This document shows positions 8,860 through 18,205 of a stretch of 64,000 bases of DNA, piece after piece. Under the pieces are notes generated by a model. The model saw only the letters and a list, made by a program, of their open reading frames with translations, did not search any database and was not told the DNA's origin. Position 1 is the stretch's first letter, and every line of letters begins with the position of its first letter. Source of the DNA: Falsibacillus albus (lineage in GTDB: Bacteria; Bacillota; Bacilli; Bacillales; DSM-25281); the NCBI RefSeq assembly GCF_003668575.1, contig NZ_RCVZ01000007.1:1-64000 (forward strand). Reading direction: 5' to 3'. The position numbers and the translations under genes were made by a program.

Positions 8860-8952
8860 ATGAAAAAAAACAATGCGGCCTTATTTATCATCCTATTGCT
8901 AGCCACAATCGGATGGGGGATTTATTATTGGTTTTTCATTGCATCTAAGTAA
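8860..8952 (+). CDS. Very small membrane peptide, unknown
   Basis: A 30-codon reading frame with a strong ribosome site (AAAAAAGGAGTGG, ATG 8 bases on). It encodes MKKNNAALFIILLLATIG followed by WGIYYWFFIASK, that is, one transmembrane helix with a lysine-rich start. The strong Shine-Dalgarno, the positively charged N terminus and the clean hydrophobic segment argue for a real small protein. I do not recognise a family. It lies between a MITE-like repeat and ribT, at a place where B. subtilis carries other genes. Confidence 0.55.
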   Translation: MKKNNAALFIILLLATIGWGIYYWFFIASK

Positions 8953-9052
8953 CCGGGGAGTCAAGAATTGAATCTTATCGAGATATCTAGTAAGATAGAT
9001 AACGATTGATTAGGGGTTTATATTTAATTTCCGTTGTGAATAATGTACATAA

Positions 9053-9475
<423 letters not shown>

Positions 9476-9484
9476 TTTATGAGC

Positions 9485-9529
9485 CAGCTGGATCCCTTTT
9501 AAATTATTGGGGATCAGCTGTTTTTTTTA
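9485..9529. terminator. Terminator between ribT and ypuF
   Basis: CAGCTG-GATCCC pairs with GGGGATCAGCTG and is followed by eight T on the + strand. It separates convergent genes and can serve ribT. Confidence 0.85.
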
Positions 9530-10048
9530 TTTTCGATTCTTTTTCTCCAAAATAGCCTTTTTCCGCGCTTCAATAACATCCGAACGATCCCGCAATTTGT
9601 GCCTGTGAATGAGATTTCTGTCGGACAAATCACTTTTCTTCCAAAATCCGCCAAGGCTGATGCAGGATAGCTCGCAAGTTTTTAAAAGGTCTAAGTCTGT
9701 AATCGGAAGATTGATGCTCTGATATGGGCGCCTGTTTCTAATGTCATGAACGGTTTGTTGAAGTAATCCGAGCAATTTTTCATGGTCCAGGCCAAGGGCC
9801 AGCACTTCTATTTTTTGAGTTTTGAATTTGTTAATGGCTTTTTGCAGCATCCTTTCTGCACCGCTCCAATTCTGTCTTCTATGATGGTAAAGTGCCACAG
9901 CTGTTTGAATGAATGGAATCCATATGGAATCCAGCCTTCCACCATTGTTTTCCTTCCAATAATCCTCCAAAATTTCATGGCATTCAAAATAGTCACGGGA
10001 ACAATGAAACTCCACCAAATAGGCTATGTATTCCTTTGGATATTTCAT
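9527..10048 (-). CDS. ypuF: DUF309 protein YpuF
   Basis: Helical protein of the DUF309 family (173 aa), with the family signature YFECHEILEDYW (charged residues H, E, E) and a second helix IQTAVALYHHRRQNW. Function is unknown; the conserved His/Glu pattern could bind a metal, which is inference. The start at 10048 has AAGGAGGG 5 bases upstream; an in-frame TTG further upstream overlaps that site. It is next to scpA as in B. subtilis but divergent from it. Confidence 0.85.
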   Translation of the reverse strand: MKYPKEYIAYLVEFHCSRDYFECHEILEDYWKENNGGRLDSIWIPFIQTAVALYHHRRQNWSGAERMLQKAINKFKTQKIEVLALGLDHEKLLGLLQQTVHDIRNRRPYQSINLPITDLDLLKTCELSCISLGGFWKKSDLSDRNLIHRHKLRDRSDVIEARKKAILEKKNRK

Positions 10049-10221
10049 ATATACCCTCCTTTTACACAATCATTTAGAAACAGTTTATCATAAAAGGCAC
10101 ACCTTTAGCCTATTAATGCCGAATGCATCGGGGTGGGGTAAGCAATTTTTCTATTGGAGAAAAGTGCTGAATCCTCTATACTAATAGATAGCCCAAAAAT
10201 AAAGGGTAATGAGAATGGGTG

Positions 10222-10992
10222 ATGATTTTGGAATATAATGTTAAAGTTGATGCGTTTGAAGGACCTTTAGATCTTTTACTACATTTAATTAATCGGCTAG
10301 AGATTGATATATATGATATTCCGATGGCACAAATCACGGAACAGTATTTGTACTATGTGCATGCCATGAAAGAGCTTCAATTGGACACAGCAAGTGAATA
10401 CTTGGTTATGGCTGCTACGCTGCTTGCCATCAAAAGTAAAATGCTCCTGCCAAAACACGAAGATGACTTATTGGAAGAAGAATTGGAATATAGTGAAGAA
10501 GATCCCAGGGATGAATTGGTTGAAAGACTGATAGAGTATCGGAAATATAAGTCCGCGGCAGAAGAATTAAAAGCACGGGAGCAAGAAAGAGGACAGGTTT
10601 TCACCAAGCCGCCAAGCGACTTGACGGAAATCACTGAATCGATCCCGACTGAAAAAATGGATCTCAACGTTTCCATTTATGACATGCTTGGGGCGTTTCA
10701 TAAGCTGCTGCGCAGAAAAAAATTGCAAAAACCTATGTCCACAAAGATCACAAGGCAAGAGATTCCGATTGAAAAGAGAATGGAAGAGGTTCTCCAGGAA
10801 TTAAGGGCTTTTAAAGGAAAAAAGAGATTTTATGAGTTATTCCCATATCCGGAAAAAGAACATATCGTCGTTACATTTCTCGCGATCTTGGAGTTAATGA
10901 AACGGAATGAAATCGAAGTCGACCAGGAAAACAACTTTGAAGATATTATCATAGCTGCCAAAGGAGGAGTAGAAAGCAGTGGAACTCGTTAA
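10222..10992 (+). CDS. scpA: Segregation and condensation protein A
   Basis: ScpA (kleisin, about 256 aa) bridges the Smc dimer heads together with ScpB, forming bacterial condensin for chromosome segregation. The N-terminal signature [22 protein letters not shown] and the middle [16 protein letters not shown] are typical, as is the C-terminal winged helix ([13 protein letters not shown]). The start is uncertain: GTG 10219, ATG 10222 and TTG 10228 are in frame, and GGTGAT is best spaced for the TTG. It overlaps scpB by 14 bases. Confidence 0.96.
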   Translation: MILEYNVKVDAFEGPLDLLLHLINRLEIDIYDIPMAQITEQYLYYVHAMKELQLDTASEYLVMAATLLAIKSKMLLPKHEDDLLEEELEYSEEDPRDELVERLIEYRKYKSAAEELKAREQERGQVFTKPPSDLTEITESIPTEKMDLNVSIYDMLGAFHKLLRRKKLQKPMSTKITRQEIPIEKRMEEVLQELRAFKGKKRFYELFPYPEKEHIVVTFLAILELMKRNEIEVDQENNFEDIIIAAKGGVESSGTR

Positions 10993-11584
10993 TTGGAAGG
11001 GCATCTTAGAAAGCTTGCTTTTTGCTGCTGGGGATGAAGGCCTTAATTTAAAGCAAATTACTGCAGTCATGGAAATTGAAGAACACGAAGCATTGGAAGT
11101 CATCCAAACATTGAAAGAAGATTATGACGAGGGAAGCCGCGGCATTTCCCTGACAGAGATGGCGGGTACCTTTCAACTTGTCACGAAAAAAGAGCATGCA
11201 CCTTATTTAAAGAAACTTGTGGAGTCGCCTGGAATGAGTACCCTCTCACAAGCAGCTTTGGAAACATTGGCTATCGTCGCTTATAGGCAGCCGATTACAA
11301 GGGCGGAAGTAGAGGAAGTCCGTGGAGTGAAAACAGAAAGACCATTGCAGACCTTAGTATCAAAGGGATTGATCAAAGAAGTGGGAAGGGCGGAAGGAAC
11401 CGGCAGAGCAATCCTTTATGGAACGACGAGGGAATTTCTTGATTACTTTGGGTTGAAAAATATCGAAGAACTTCCCCCTCTTCCTGAAAAAATAGACGAT
11501 GAGGCGATGGAAGAAGATGCTGATTTGTTTTTTGAAAAATTCCAAGAAACATTGGATCCTCATGAAGAAAAGCCAACTGATTGA
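10979..11584 (+). CDS. scpB: Segregation and condensation protein B
   Basis: ScpB (201 aa) consists of two winged-helix domains and works with ScpA and Smc. Recognised by [13 protein letters not shown] at the N terminus, [29 protein letters not shown] in the middle, and [17 protein letters not shown] near the end. The GTG start is supported by AAGGAGG 10 bases upstream, within scpA. It ends just before a hairpin shared with the sodF ribosome site. Confidence 0.96.
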   Translation: MELVNWKGILESLLFAAGDEGLNLKQITAVMEIEEHEALEVIQTLKEDYDEGSRGISLTEMAGTFQLVTKKEHAPYLKKLVESPGMSTLSQAALETLAIVAYRQPITRAEVEEVRGVKTERPLQTLVSKGLIKEVGRAEGTGRAILYGTTREFLDYFGLKNIEELPPLPEKIDDEAMEEDADLFFEKFQETLDPHEEKPTD

Positions 11585-11615
11585 TTTAATCAAGCAGAAC
11601 TGGCTCATTATCTGC

Positions 11616-11654
11616 GACCTGCTCATATCTTAATTGAATGAGGAGGTCGTTTTT
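11616..11654 (+). terminator. scpB terminator whose 3' arm holds the sodF ribosome site
   Basis: GACCTGCTCAT (11616-11626) pairs with ATGAGGAGGTC (11638-11648), with one C-C mismatch and an 11-base loop, followed by GTTTTTT. The AGGAGG in the right arm is the only good Shine-Dalgarno for the next start codon at 11656. The same element could therefore stop readthrough from scpAB and also hide the sodF ribosome site. Confidence 0.75.
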
Positions 11655-11655
11655 T

Positions 11656-12537
11656 ATGCAAAAAGGCAGTTCATACAGTGATAGACTATACTTATGGATA
11701 GAAGGACTGGAAAAATGGACAAAGGAACAATTGGAGGGGGATGATGAATTTTCTAGGAGGTCTTCCGAATTAAAAAGGGCCATTCTGACTGGTGTGGGCT
11801 ACAAACCTGAACGATTCTACGATGAAGCTTTCCAGCTTTACCAGGACATTCTGGACCGGAAGCAAGGGAGAAGCAAAAATGATGAGGGGTACATTTGGGT
11901 GGAAGAAATCCAGGTTCCGATTGGACAGCATAAGCTTCCACCACTTCCATACCCATATAATGGCCTTGAACCATATATATCTGAAGAAATCATGAAGCTT
12001 CATCATGATAAACACCATCAAGCTTATGTTGATGGATTAAATAAAGCCGAAAAGGCACTTGAATCTGCCCGCGAGAAAAATGATTTTGGATTGATTAAGC
12101 ATTGGGAAAGGGAACTAGCATTCAATGGGTCTGGGCATTATCTCCATACTATATTCTGGGAAAATATGAAACCAAACGGCGGAGGGGTGCCGCCCAAAGA
12201 ATTGTTGGACGCATTGATCCGGTCTTTTGGCAGTTTCGACTCCTTTAAAAGACAATTTTCAGAAGCGGCCAAACAAGTGGAAGGGAGCGGATGGGCCATT
12301 TTAGTTTGGTCTCCAAGGACAAGGAGGCTTGAAATTCTGCAATCGGAGAAACATATGAATCTAACGCAATGGGATACGATACCTTTACTGGTGCTGGATG
12401 TATGGGAACATGCCTACTATTTGCAGTATAAAAATAAAAGAAGGGACTATGTGGATCAATGGTGGAATATCGTTGATTGGAAGGATGTCGAAAAAAGGTT
12501 CGGCAAGGCGAAAAAAATTAAATGGCAGCCATATTGA
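11656..12537 (+). CDS. sodF: Fe/Mn superoxide dismutase with N-terminal extension
   Basis: Superoxide dismutase of the Fe/Mn family (293 aa) that converts superoxide to peroxide and oxygen. The metal ligands are present: H116 in LHHDKHH, H164 in GSGHYLHTIFW, and D248 with H252 in LDVWEHAYY. The catalytic domain starts near residue 92 (HKLPPLPYPYNGLEPYI). About 90 residues precede it, helical and charged, like B. subtilis SodF rather than SodA. The in-frame ATG at 11638 lies in the ribosome site, so 11656 is used. It occupies the slot of ypuI between scpB and dacB. Confidence 0.9.
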   Translation: MQKGSSYSDRLYLWIEGLEKWTKEQLEGDDEFSRRSSELKRAILTGVGYKPERFYDEAFQLYQDILDRKQGRSKNDEGYIWVEEIQVPIGQHKLPPLPYPYNGLEPYISEEIMKLHHDKHHQAYVDGLNKAEKALESAREKNDFGLIKHWERELAFNGSGHYLHTIFWENMKPNGGGVPPKELLDALIRSFGSFDSFKRQFSEAAKQVEGSGWAILVWSPRTRRLEILQSEKHMNLTQWDTIPLLVLDVWEHAYYLQYKNKRRDYVDQWWNIVDWKDVEKRFGKAKKIKWQPY

Positions 12538-12547
12538 ACAGAGCAGC

Positions 12548-12590
12548 TCTCATGCTGGCTAAATGCCGGCATGGGACTCTTTTTATTTAT
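12548..12590 (+). terminator. Terminator after sodF
   Basis: CATGCTGG and CCGGCATG form a hairpin with flanking GAGC/GACTC pairing, followed by CTTTTTATTT. Confidence 0.75.
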
Positions 12591-12601
12591 GCTCCTTTGG
12601 T

Positions 12602-12642
12602 GTTGAGTGAAGCGTAAAGTGAGATTCTGCAGCGGAAACAAC
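12602..12642. repeat. Internally deleted remnant of the inner repeat module
   Basis: GTTGAGTGAAGCG at the left and TGCAGCGGAAACAAC at the right correspond to both ends of the inner module seen at 8494-8675, with the middle lost. Short and diverged. Confidence 0.4.
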
Positions 12643-12673
12643 CATTTTGTTAAGCATAAGAGATATTTCATTC

Positions 12674-12699
12674 ATATCGACCCTTGTCCTGCATAAACT
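12674..12699 (+). promoter_or_regulatory. Putative sigma-E promoter of dacB
   Basis: ATA at 12674-12676 (in TTCATATC) and CATAAACT at 12692-12699 are 15 bases apart, close to the sigma-E pattern (ATA, 14-16 bases, CATAcanT). dacB-spmA-spmB is a sigma-E operon in B. subtilis. Confidence 0.55.
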
Positions 12700-12732
12700 T
12701 GTACAAAACGATAAAAGAGAAGAGGAGTCGTG

Positions 12733-13884
12733 ATGAAAATAAAATATATTTACATATATATCATGATTATGGTGGCTGCATCAGCGATTACTCCTAATTT
12801 GGCAAAAGCCGATACAATTTCATTGAGCGCTCAAAGTGCAATCTTGATGGACCAGGACAGCGGGAGAGTCCTCTATGAAAAAGACGCACATCAACAATTA
12901 AGAATTGCCTCCATAACCAAAATAATGACAGCCATCATTGCAATAGAATCAGGAAAGTTGAATAAAAAAGTAAAAGTCAGCAAAAAAGCAGTCTATACGG
13001 AAGGTTCATCGATTTATTTGAAGCAGGGGGAAAAAATAAAATTGGAGGACCTTGTTTATGGATTGATGCTTCGCTCTGGAAATGATGCAGCAGTTGCCAT
13101 TGCTGAATATGTAGGGGGAAGTGAAGAAGGATTTGTTTATCTGATGAATAAAAAGGCAGAAGAAATTGGGATGAAGCACACTCATTTTGCTAATCCACAT
13201 GGTCTCGATGATCATGAAAATCATTTTTCCACTGCCTACGATATGGCTTTATTAATGAAATACGCCATGCATAATAAAGAATTCAAGAAAATATCAGGGA
13301 CTAAGGTGTATCATGCAGAAGATCCTGACAGCCAATGGGAACGCACTTGGAGAAACAAGAACCGCTTGCTCACTGAAAAGTATGAATATTGCACAGGAGG
13401 TAAGACGGGATATACAAAGAGGGCAAAACGAACTTTGGTGACCACGGCTTCGAAGGATGGACAAAACTTGATTGCTGTCACACTCAATGCGTCGGATGAT
13501 TGGAATGATCATATTGAAATGTATAACTTTGGCTTTAATCAATACGACCAAAAAATCGTCCTGCCCGAGGGGAAGATTGACGCAGTAAAAAATAAATTTT
13601 ATCAGAATAAGGTATTCATTAAACAGGATGTTACATTTCCATTGAAAGAAAATGAAACGGATTTAGTGCGGGTGAAATTTGAATTATTGAAGCCGGATGA
13701 AAAATGGAAAAAGAATCACTCGGCTCCTGAAATCGTCGGGAATGCGAAAATCTATTTCAATGAAAAGAATATAAGGACAGTTCCCATTTATTTCGAACCA
13801 GGTGATGTCAATGAGGCATCTTCGTGGCTGGACCTATTTCAAGGAATCTTTTTGGCGGAGCTGGGTGTGATGGATAATGGTTAA
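12733..13884 (+). CDS. dacB: D-alanyl-D-alanine carboxypeptidase DacB (PBP5*)
   Basis: Peptidase S11 (383 aa) that trims cortex peptidoglycan during sporulation from the mother-cell side. A signal peptide ends near LAKA-D (residue 26). Active-site motifs: S60-I-T-K63, S115-G-N117, K224-T-G226. A C-terminal extension carries a second domain. ATG at 12733 follows GGAG by 5 bases; GTG 12730 is an alternative. It overlaps spmA by 8 bases, and the dacB-spmA-spmB order is conserved. Confidence 0.95.
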   Translation: MKIKYIYIYIMIMVAASAITPNLAKADTISLSAQSAILMDQDSGRVLYEKDAHQQLRIASITKIMTAIIAIESGKLNKKVKVSKKAVYTEGSSIYLKQGEKIKLEDLVYGLMLRSGNDAAVAIAEYVGGSEEGFVYLMNKKAEEIGMKHTHFANPHGLDDHENHFSTAYDMALLMKYAMHNKEFKKISGTKVYHAEDPDSQWERTWRNKNRLLTEKYEYCTGGKTGYTKRAKRTLVTTASKDGQNLIAVTLNASDDWNDHIEMYNFGFNQYDQKIVLPEGKIDAVKNKFYQNKVFIKQDVTFPLKENETDLVRVKFELLKPDEKWKKNHSAPEIVGNAKIYFNEKNIRTVPIYFEPGDVNEASSWLDLFQGIFLAELGVMDNG

Positions 13885-14470
13885 TTATATATGGGTGCTC
13901 ATGACGATTATTGGATTAGTCGTGGCGGCAATCAATGGCAGAATGAAGGAAGTGAACGAAGCGATTTTCAACTCGGCCAATGAAGCTGTAACGTTATGTA
14001 TCGGCTTAATCAGTATATTGGTGTTTTGGCTGGGGATTATGAGGATTGCACAGGATTCCGGACTGCTTGAGAAGTTGTCCAATTTGTTTCGGCCGATTGT
14101 GTCAAGGCTTTTTCCGGAGGTGCCGGCTGGCCATCCGGCAATGGGATATATATTATCCAATATGATGGCAAATATGTTTGGACTTGGAAATGCAGCGACT
14201 CCTCTGGGCATCAAAGCAATGGAACAATTAAAAGAGCTAAATGGCGGAAAAACGGCTGCAAGCAGGTCGATGATCACCTTCCTAGCCATAAATACATCCA
14301 GTTTAACCATCATCCCAACGACAGTCATTGCAATCCGGATGAATTACCATTCTGCTTCTCCAACCGAAATAGTGGGTCCGACTTTAATTGCAACAATGTG
14401 CTCGACCATTGGAGCAATCCTTATCGACCGCTATTTTCATTATAGGAGAACGCGCAACGGAGTGAAGTGA
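13877..14470 (+). CDS. spmA: Spore maturation protein A
   Basis: Polytopic membrane protein (197 aa) with the nucleoside-recognition/SpmA fold. Loss of SpmA in B. subtilis raises spore core water and lowers heat resistance. The motif GLGNAATPLGIKAMEQL and the TM segment NTSSLTIIPTTVIAIR are family hallmarks. The start overlaps the dacB end, so translation is probably coupled. Confidence 0.93.
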   Translation: MVNYIWVLMTIIGLVVAAINGRMKEVNEAIFNSANEAVTLCIGLISILVFWLGIMRIAQDSGLLEKLSNLFRPIVSRLFPEVPAGHPAMGYILSNMMANMFGLGNAATPLGIKAMEQLKELNGGKTAASRSMITFLAINTSSLTIIPTTVIAIRMNYHSASPTEIVGPTLIATMCSTIGAILIDRYFHYRRTRNGVK

Positions 14471-14473
14471 TAT

Positions 14474-15001
14474 ATGCAATTGATCTCTTTCATATCATTA
14501 TGGATAATCCCCGCACTCATAGGTTTCATCCTCATCTACAGTACATGGAAGAAGGTTCCGGCATACGAAAGTTTTGTTGATGGCGGAAAAGAAGGGATTA
14601 AAATTGCATTTTCCATCATCCCTTTTTTAGTCGGTATGCTTGTTGCTATCACAGTATTCCGTGCATCGGGGGCACTTGACTATACGGTCGATCTAATGAA
14701 GCCGCTTCTTGAGAAGATAGGTGTACCAGCGGAAATTGTTCCCCTTGCCCTGATTAGACCGATTTCCGGAACAGCTGCCTTGGGGATGATGAGCGACATC
14801 TTATCCGTCCATGGCCCTGAGTCTTATATCGGGAGGCTTGCTTCCGTACTTCAAGGCAGTACAGATACGACATTTTATGTGCTGACAGTCTATTTTGGTG
14901 CTGTGGGCATCAAAAAAATGGGGGATGCACTAAAAGTCGGCTTGCTTGCAGATCTGGTAGGCATAATCGCTGCGATCGTCATCGTAGCCTGGATGTTTTA
15001 A
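14474..15001 (+). CDS. spmB: Spore maturation protein B
   Basis: Membrane protein (175 aa), partner of SpmA in spore core dehydration. Recognised by IIPFLVGMLVAITVFRASGALD, ALIRPISGTAALGMM and GSTDTTFYVLTVYFG. It starts 3 bases after the spmA stop, with GGAGTGAAGTGAT as ribosome site. It is the last gene before a terminator. Confidence 0.93.
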   Translation: MQLISFISLWIIPALIGFILIYSTWKKVPAYESFVDGGKEGIKIAFSIIPFLVGMLVAITVFRASGALDYTVDLMKPLLEKIGVPAEIVPLALIRPISGTAALGMMSDILSVHGPESYIGRLASVLQGSTDTTFYVLTVYFGAVGIKKMGDALKVGLLADLVGIIAAIVIVAWMF

Positions 15002-15004
15002 AAA

Positions 15005-15028
15005 GGCGCTATATAGCGTCTTTTTTTT
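15005..15028 (+). terminator. Terminator after spmB
   Basis: GGCGCTATATAGCGTC is a compact palindrome followed by eight T. Confidence 0.8.
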
Positions 15029-15166
15029 ATTTTGCTTTTTCCTTCACATATGTAATAATTCATAAAGGTATAACTTGCTGCTGTGTTTAGTGAATAGGCT
15101 GTTTCTAAAGTGCCAATGAAAAAAAGTAAATACAGATAGTTGAAATAAAAACATGAGGTGATATAG

Positions 15167-15898
15167 ATGGAAAGATTGCAGAAAGTGATAGCACATGCTG
15201 GGATCGCATCAAGAAGGAAAGCAGAAGAATTAATTTTGGAAGGCAAAGTAAAAGTCAATGGGAAAATCGTGAAAGAACTTGGAACGAAAGTGACTGAAAA
15301 CGATCAAATCGAAGTCGAGGGAATCCCGGTTGAAAGAGAGGAAAAGGTGTATTTTCTCTTATATAAACCAAGAGGAGTCATATCGGCAGTTGCGGATGAT
15401 AAGGGCAGAAAAGTGGTCACAGACTTTTTCCCTCATATCGAACAGCGCATCTATCCTGTCGGCCGGTTGGACTATGATACATCAGGGGTGCTGTTATTGA
15501 CCAATGATGGGGATTTCGCCAATGCACTTATGCACCCAAAATTTGAAATCCCTAAAACGTATGTAGCCAGACTGAAGGGCCTGCCGAGCCGGCAAGCAAT
15601 TAAACAACTTGAGCGCGGTGTAATGCTTGAAGATGGAAAGACAGCTCCTGCAAAAGTAAAAGTAAAGTCATTCGATAAGAAGAAGGATAAATCGATTGTC
15701 GAGATCACCATCCATGAAGGGCGAAACAGACAGGTGCGGCGAATGTTCGAAGCAATCGGGCATCCAGTTGCAAAATTAAAGAGGGAGCAATTTGCATTTT
15801 TGACGCTGAATGGGTTGAATGCCGGCGAGATTCGTGAGCTGACACCGCATGAAGTAAAGCAGTTGCGGGCATTTTCCGAAACAGGATCATTGCGCTAG
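15167..15898 (+). CDS. rluB: 23S rRNA pseudouridine synthase RluB
   Basis: RsuA/RluB-family pseudouridine synthase (243 aa). An S4 RNA-binding domain fills residues 1-60. The catalytic motif GRLDYDTSGVLLLTNDG contains the essential aspartate D102. The C-terminal EGRNRQVRRMFEAIGHPV motif is typical. It modifies helix 80-93 region uridines in the large rRNA; the exact site is inferred from B. subtilis RluB (YpuL). It sits between spmB and resA as in B. subtilis. Confidence 0.93.
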   Translation: MERLQKVIAHAGIASRRKAEELILEGKVKVNGKIVKELGTKVTENDQIEVEGIPVEREEKVYFLLYKPRGVISAVADDKGRKVVTDFFPHIEQRIYPVGRLDYDTSGVLLLTNDGDFANALMHPKFEIPKTYVARLKGLPSRQAIKQLERGVMLEDGKTAPAKVKVKSFDKKKDKSIVEITIHEGRNRQVRRMFEAIGHPVAKLKREQFAFLTLNGLNAGEIRELTPHEVKQLRAFSETGSLR

Positions 15899-16005
15899 GG
15901 GCATTCTTCATAAAAGTGTCACATATCCTTCAAATCCAATTTGTACTAGTAATGATATAATTAGGAGTAAAATGTGACCGATTTCATCAAAGAGGAGGAA
16001 ACCTT

Positions 16006-16539
16006 ATGGTCCAAAGTAAGCAGCGAAGATTATGGATAAGGACAGCTATATTGGCTGTGCTTGTCGCTGCTGTCGCTTATACATTATATGCTAATTTCAC
16101 GAAGGAAGACCGCGGCCAGCTTCATGTTGGTGACAAAGCGCCAGATTTTGCTCTTGTCGATATGGATGGGAATAAACATAAACTTTCCGATTATCGTGGA
16201 AAAGGTGTGTTCTTAAATTTCTGGGGAACATGGTGTGAGCCTTGTGAGCGTGAAATGCCATTTCTTGATAATCAATATCAAAAGTTTACAGGCCAGGGTG
16301 TCGAGGTGTTGGCCGTCAATGTCGGTGAATCACACTTCCTCATCAATAATTTCGTGAAAAAACATCAATTAACATTCCCGGTCCTGGTAGATAAAAGCAG
16401 GGACGTTCAGACCGCTTATGGAATCGATCCTTTGCCTACATCCTTTCTGATCGATCCTGAAGGAAAGATCGTCAAAATCATCACAGGAACTTTAACAGAA
16501 AAGAAAATAAAGAATGATATGGAACTAATCAAACCTTAA
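16006..16539 (+). CDS. resA: Thiol-disulfide oxidoreductase ResA
   Basis: Membrane-anchored thioredoxin-like protein (177 aa) that reduces the heme-binding cysteines of apocytochrome c outside the membrane. One N-terminal TM anchor (about 10-30) is followed by the thioredoxin fold. The active site WCEPC has C77 and C80, with the ResA-type glutamate, and cis-Pro in DPLPTSFLID. First gene of resABC; ribosome site GAGGAGG 10 bases before the ATG. Confidence 0.96.
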   Translation: MVQSKQRRLWIRTAILAVLVAAVAYTLYANFTKEDRGQLHVGDKAPDFALVDMDGNKHKLSDYRGKGVFLNFWGTWCEPCEREMPFLDNQYQKFTGQGVEVLAVNVGESHFLINNFVKKHQLTFPVLVDKSRDVQTAYGIDPLPTSFLIDPEGKIVKIITGTLTEKKIKNDMELIKP

Positions 16540-16556
16540 ATTAAGGGAGTTATAGT

Positions 16557-18182
16557 ATGAAGGAAGTAAAATGTGAATGCGGGCATGTGAACCCGCATGG
16601 AACAGTTTTATGTGAAGCATGTGGCAGAGCACTGACAGAAGAGGCAAAACAGGAAAAACTCCACGATATGCGTTATGAGGGAAGTGCCAGGCGTTCCCAA
16701 ACTTATACCACTTCCATTATCGATAAAATATGGAACTTTTTTTCTTCAGTTAAAGTTGGAATATGGCTGATCGTGGTTACACTGATAGCATCTGCTGTCG
16801 GAACCATTTTGCCCCAACAGATGTACATACCTCCTTCTGTCGATCCGGCGTCGTATTATGCAGATACATACGGATGGGCCGGGAAAGTTTATTATACGCT
16901 TGGGTTCAATAATTTGTATGGTTCCTGGTGGTACTTGATCCTGATTGCTTCAATCGGCATATCTCTTGTCATTTGCAGTTTGGACAGGGTCATTCCTTTA
17001 TATAAGGCATTAAAGAAGCAGCGTGTCACAAGGCATGAGGGCTTTTTGAAGCGCCAGCGTGTATTTGGGACCAGCCAAATTGAAAAGTCGGATGACGAGT
17101 TTATCCGGGTCAAGGAAAAACTTAAAGAAAAGCGCTATCAGATCCGCGAAGAAAACGGTAACATCCTGGCAGAGAAGGGAAGATTCTCACGTTGGGGTCC
17201 GTACATTAATCATATTGGTCTCATTATCTTTTTAATCGGTGCAATGATGCGTTTTATACCTGGAATGTATGTCGACAAGGTTCTGTGGATCCGTGAAGGA
17301 GAAAGAAAAGTCCTGCCTGGAACGCATGAGCAATATTATTTAAAAAATGATAAATTCATCCTGCAAACGTATGACAAGCAAAAAGATTCCGCTGTTTTTA
17401 ATGAAGCGATCGACCGTGTCGGGACGATTGCAAAAAACTATCAGTCGAATGTTGAGTTATTTAAGCGTGAAAAGGGAGAACTGCCCGGTGAAGAAAACCT
17501 GAAAAAGATCAAGTCGAAGAAGATTAAAGTCAATCAGCCTTTGACCTTTGACCATTATGCAGTGTATCAGGTCGACTTCAAAATGAATGAATTTCAAGCG
17601 ATGTCCTTTGATTTAATGAATAAAGACACCGGTAAAAAGTTCGGTAAGATCAAAGTGGATTTATTCAATCCAAAAGATTCGTATGATCTTGGGGGAGGGC
17701 ACAAGATTGAATTAATGGGCTACTATCCTGATTTTTCAGGTTTTTCAAAGAGTGGAGAACCGAAAACGAAATCACCCGTTCCAAACAACCCTGCATTTCT
17801 ATTCAATATGATCACGCCCGAACATCCGAAGGGTGAAGTCAGTTTTGTGGCCATTAAGCAAAATGTTGAACCATTTGGGAACAATGAATACAAAATGTCC
17901 TTTGCAGGACTGGATACACGAAATGTCTCAGCCTTGGCAGTTAAAAAAGATTTGACTCTTTGGGTCATTGCACTGGGCGGAATCATCTTCATGATCGGGG
18001 TGGCTCAAGGAGCATATTGGAACCATCGTCGGATTTGGCTACAAAGAAAAGGGCAGAAAGTCATCCTGGCTGCCCATACGAATAAGAATTGGTATGGGCT
18101 GAAGAAAGATATTTCATACGTTATAAAAGATTCATCCATCCATGAGCCGGTCGACCAGCTTCAAGAAATAGAGAAGGAATAA
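16557..18182 (+). CDS. resB: Cytochrome c biogenesis protein ResB
   Basis: ResB/Ccs1 (541 aa), which with ResC exports heme and ligates it to apocytochrome c. A short cysteine cluster (C6, C8, C19, C22) at the N terminus resembles a zinc ribbon. TM segments lie near 65-85, 125-145, 220-240 and 470-490, and a large extracytoplasmic domain lies between the last two. It is 17 bases downstream of resA. Confidence 0.94.
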   Translation: MKEVKCECGHVNPHGTVLCEACGRALTEEAKQEKLHDMRYEGSARRSQTYTTSIIDKIWNFFSSVKVGIWLIVVTLIASAVGTILPQQMYIPPSVDPASYYADTYGWAGKVYYTLGFNNLYGSWWYLILIASIGISLVICSLDRVIPLYKALKKQRVTRHEGFLKRQRVFGTSQIEKSDDEFIRVKEKLKEKRYQIREENGNILAEKGRFSRWGPYINHIGLIIFLIGAMMRFIPGMYVDKVLWIREGERKVLPGTHEQYYLKNDKFILQTYDKQKDSAVFNEAIDRVGTIAKNYQSNVELFKREKGELPGEENLKKIKSKKIKVNQPLTFDHYAVYQVDFKMNEFQAMSFDLMNKDTGKKFGKIKVDLFNPKDSYDLGGGHKIELMGYYPDFSGFSKSGEPKTKSPVPNNPAFLFNMITPEHPKGEVSFVAIKQNVEPFGNNEYKMSFAGLDTRNVSALAVKKDLTLWVIALGGIIFMIGVAQGAYWNHRRIWLQRKGQKVILAAHTNKNWYGLKKDISYVIKDSSIHEPVDQLQEIEKE

Positions 18183-18205
18183 TAAGAGTAAAGGAGGGGA
18201 CCTTA

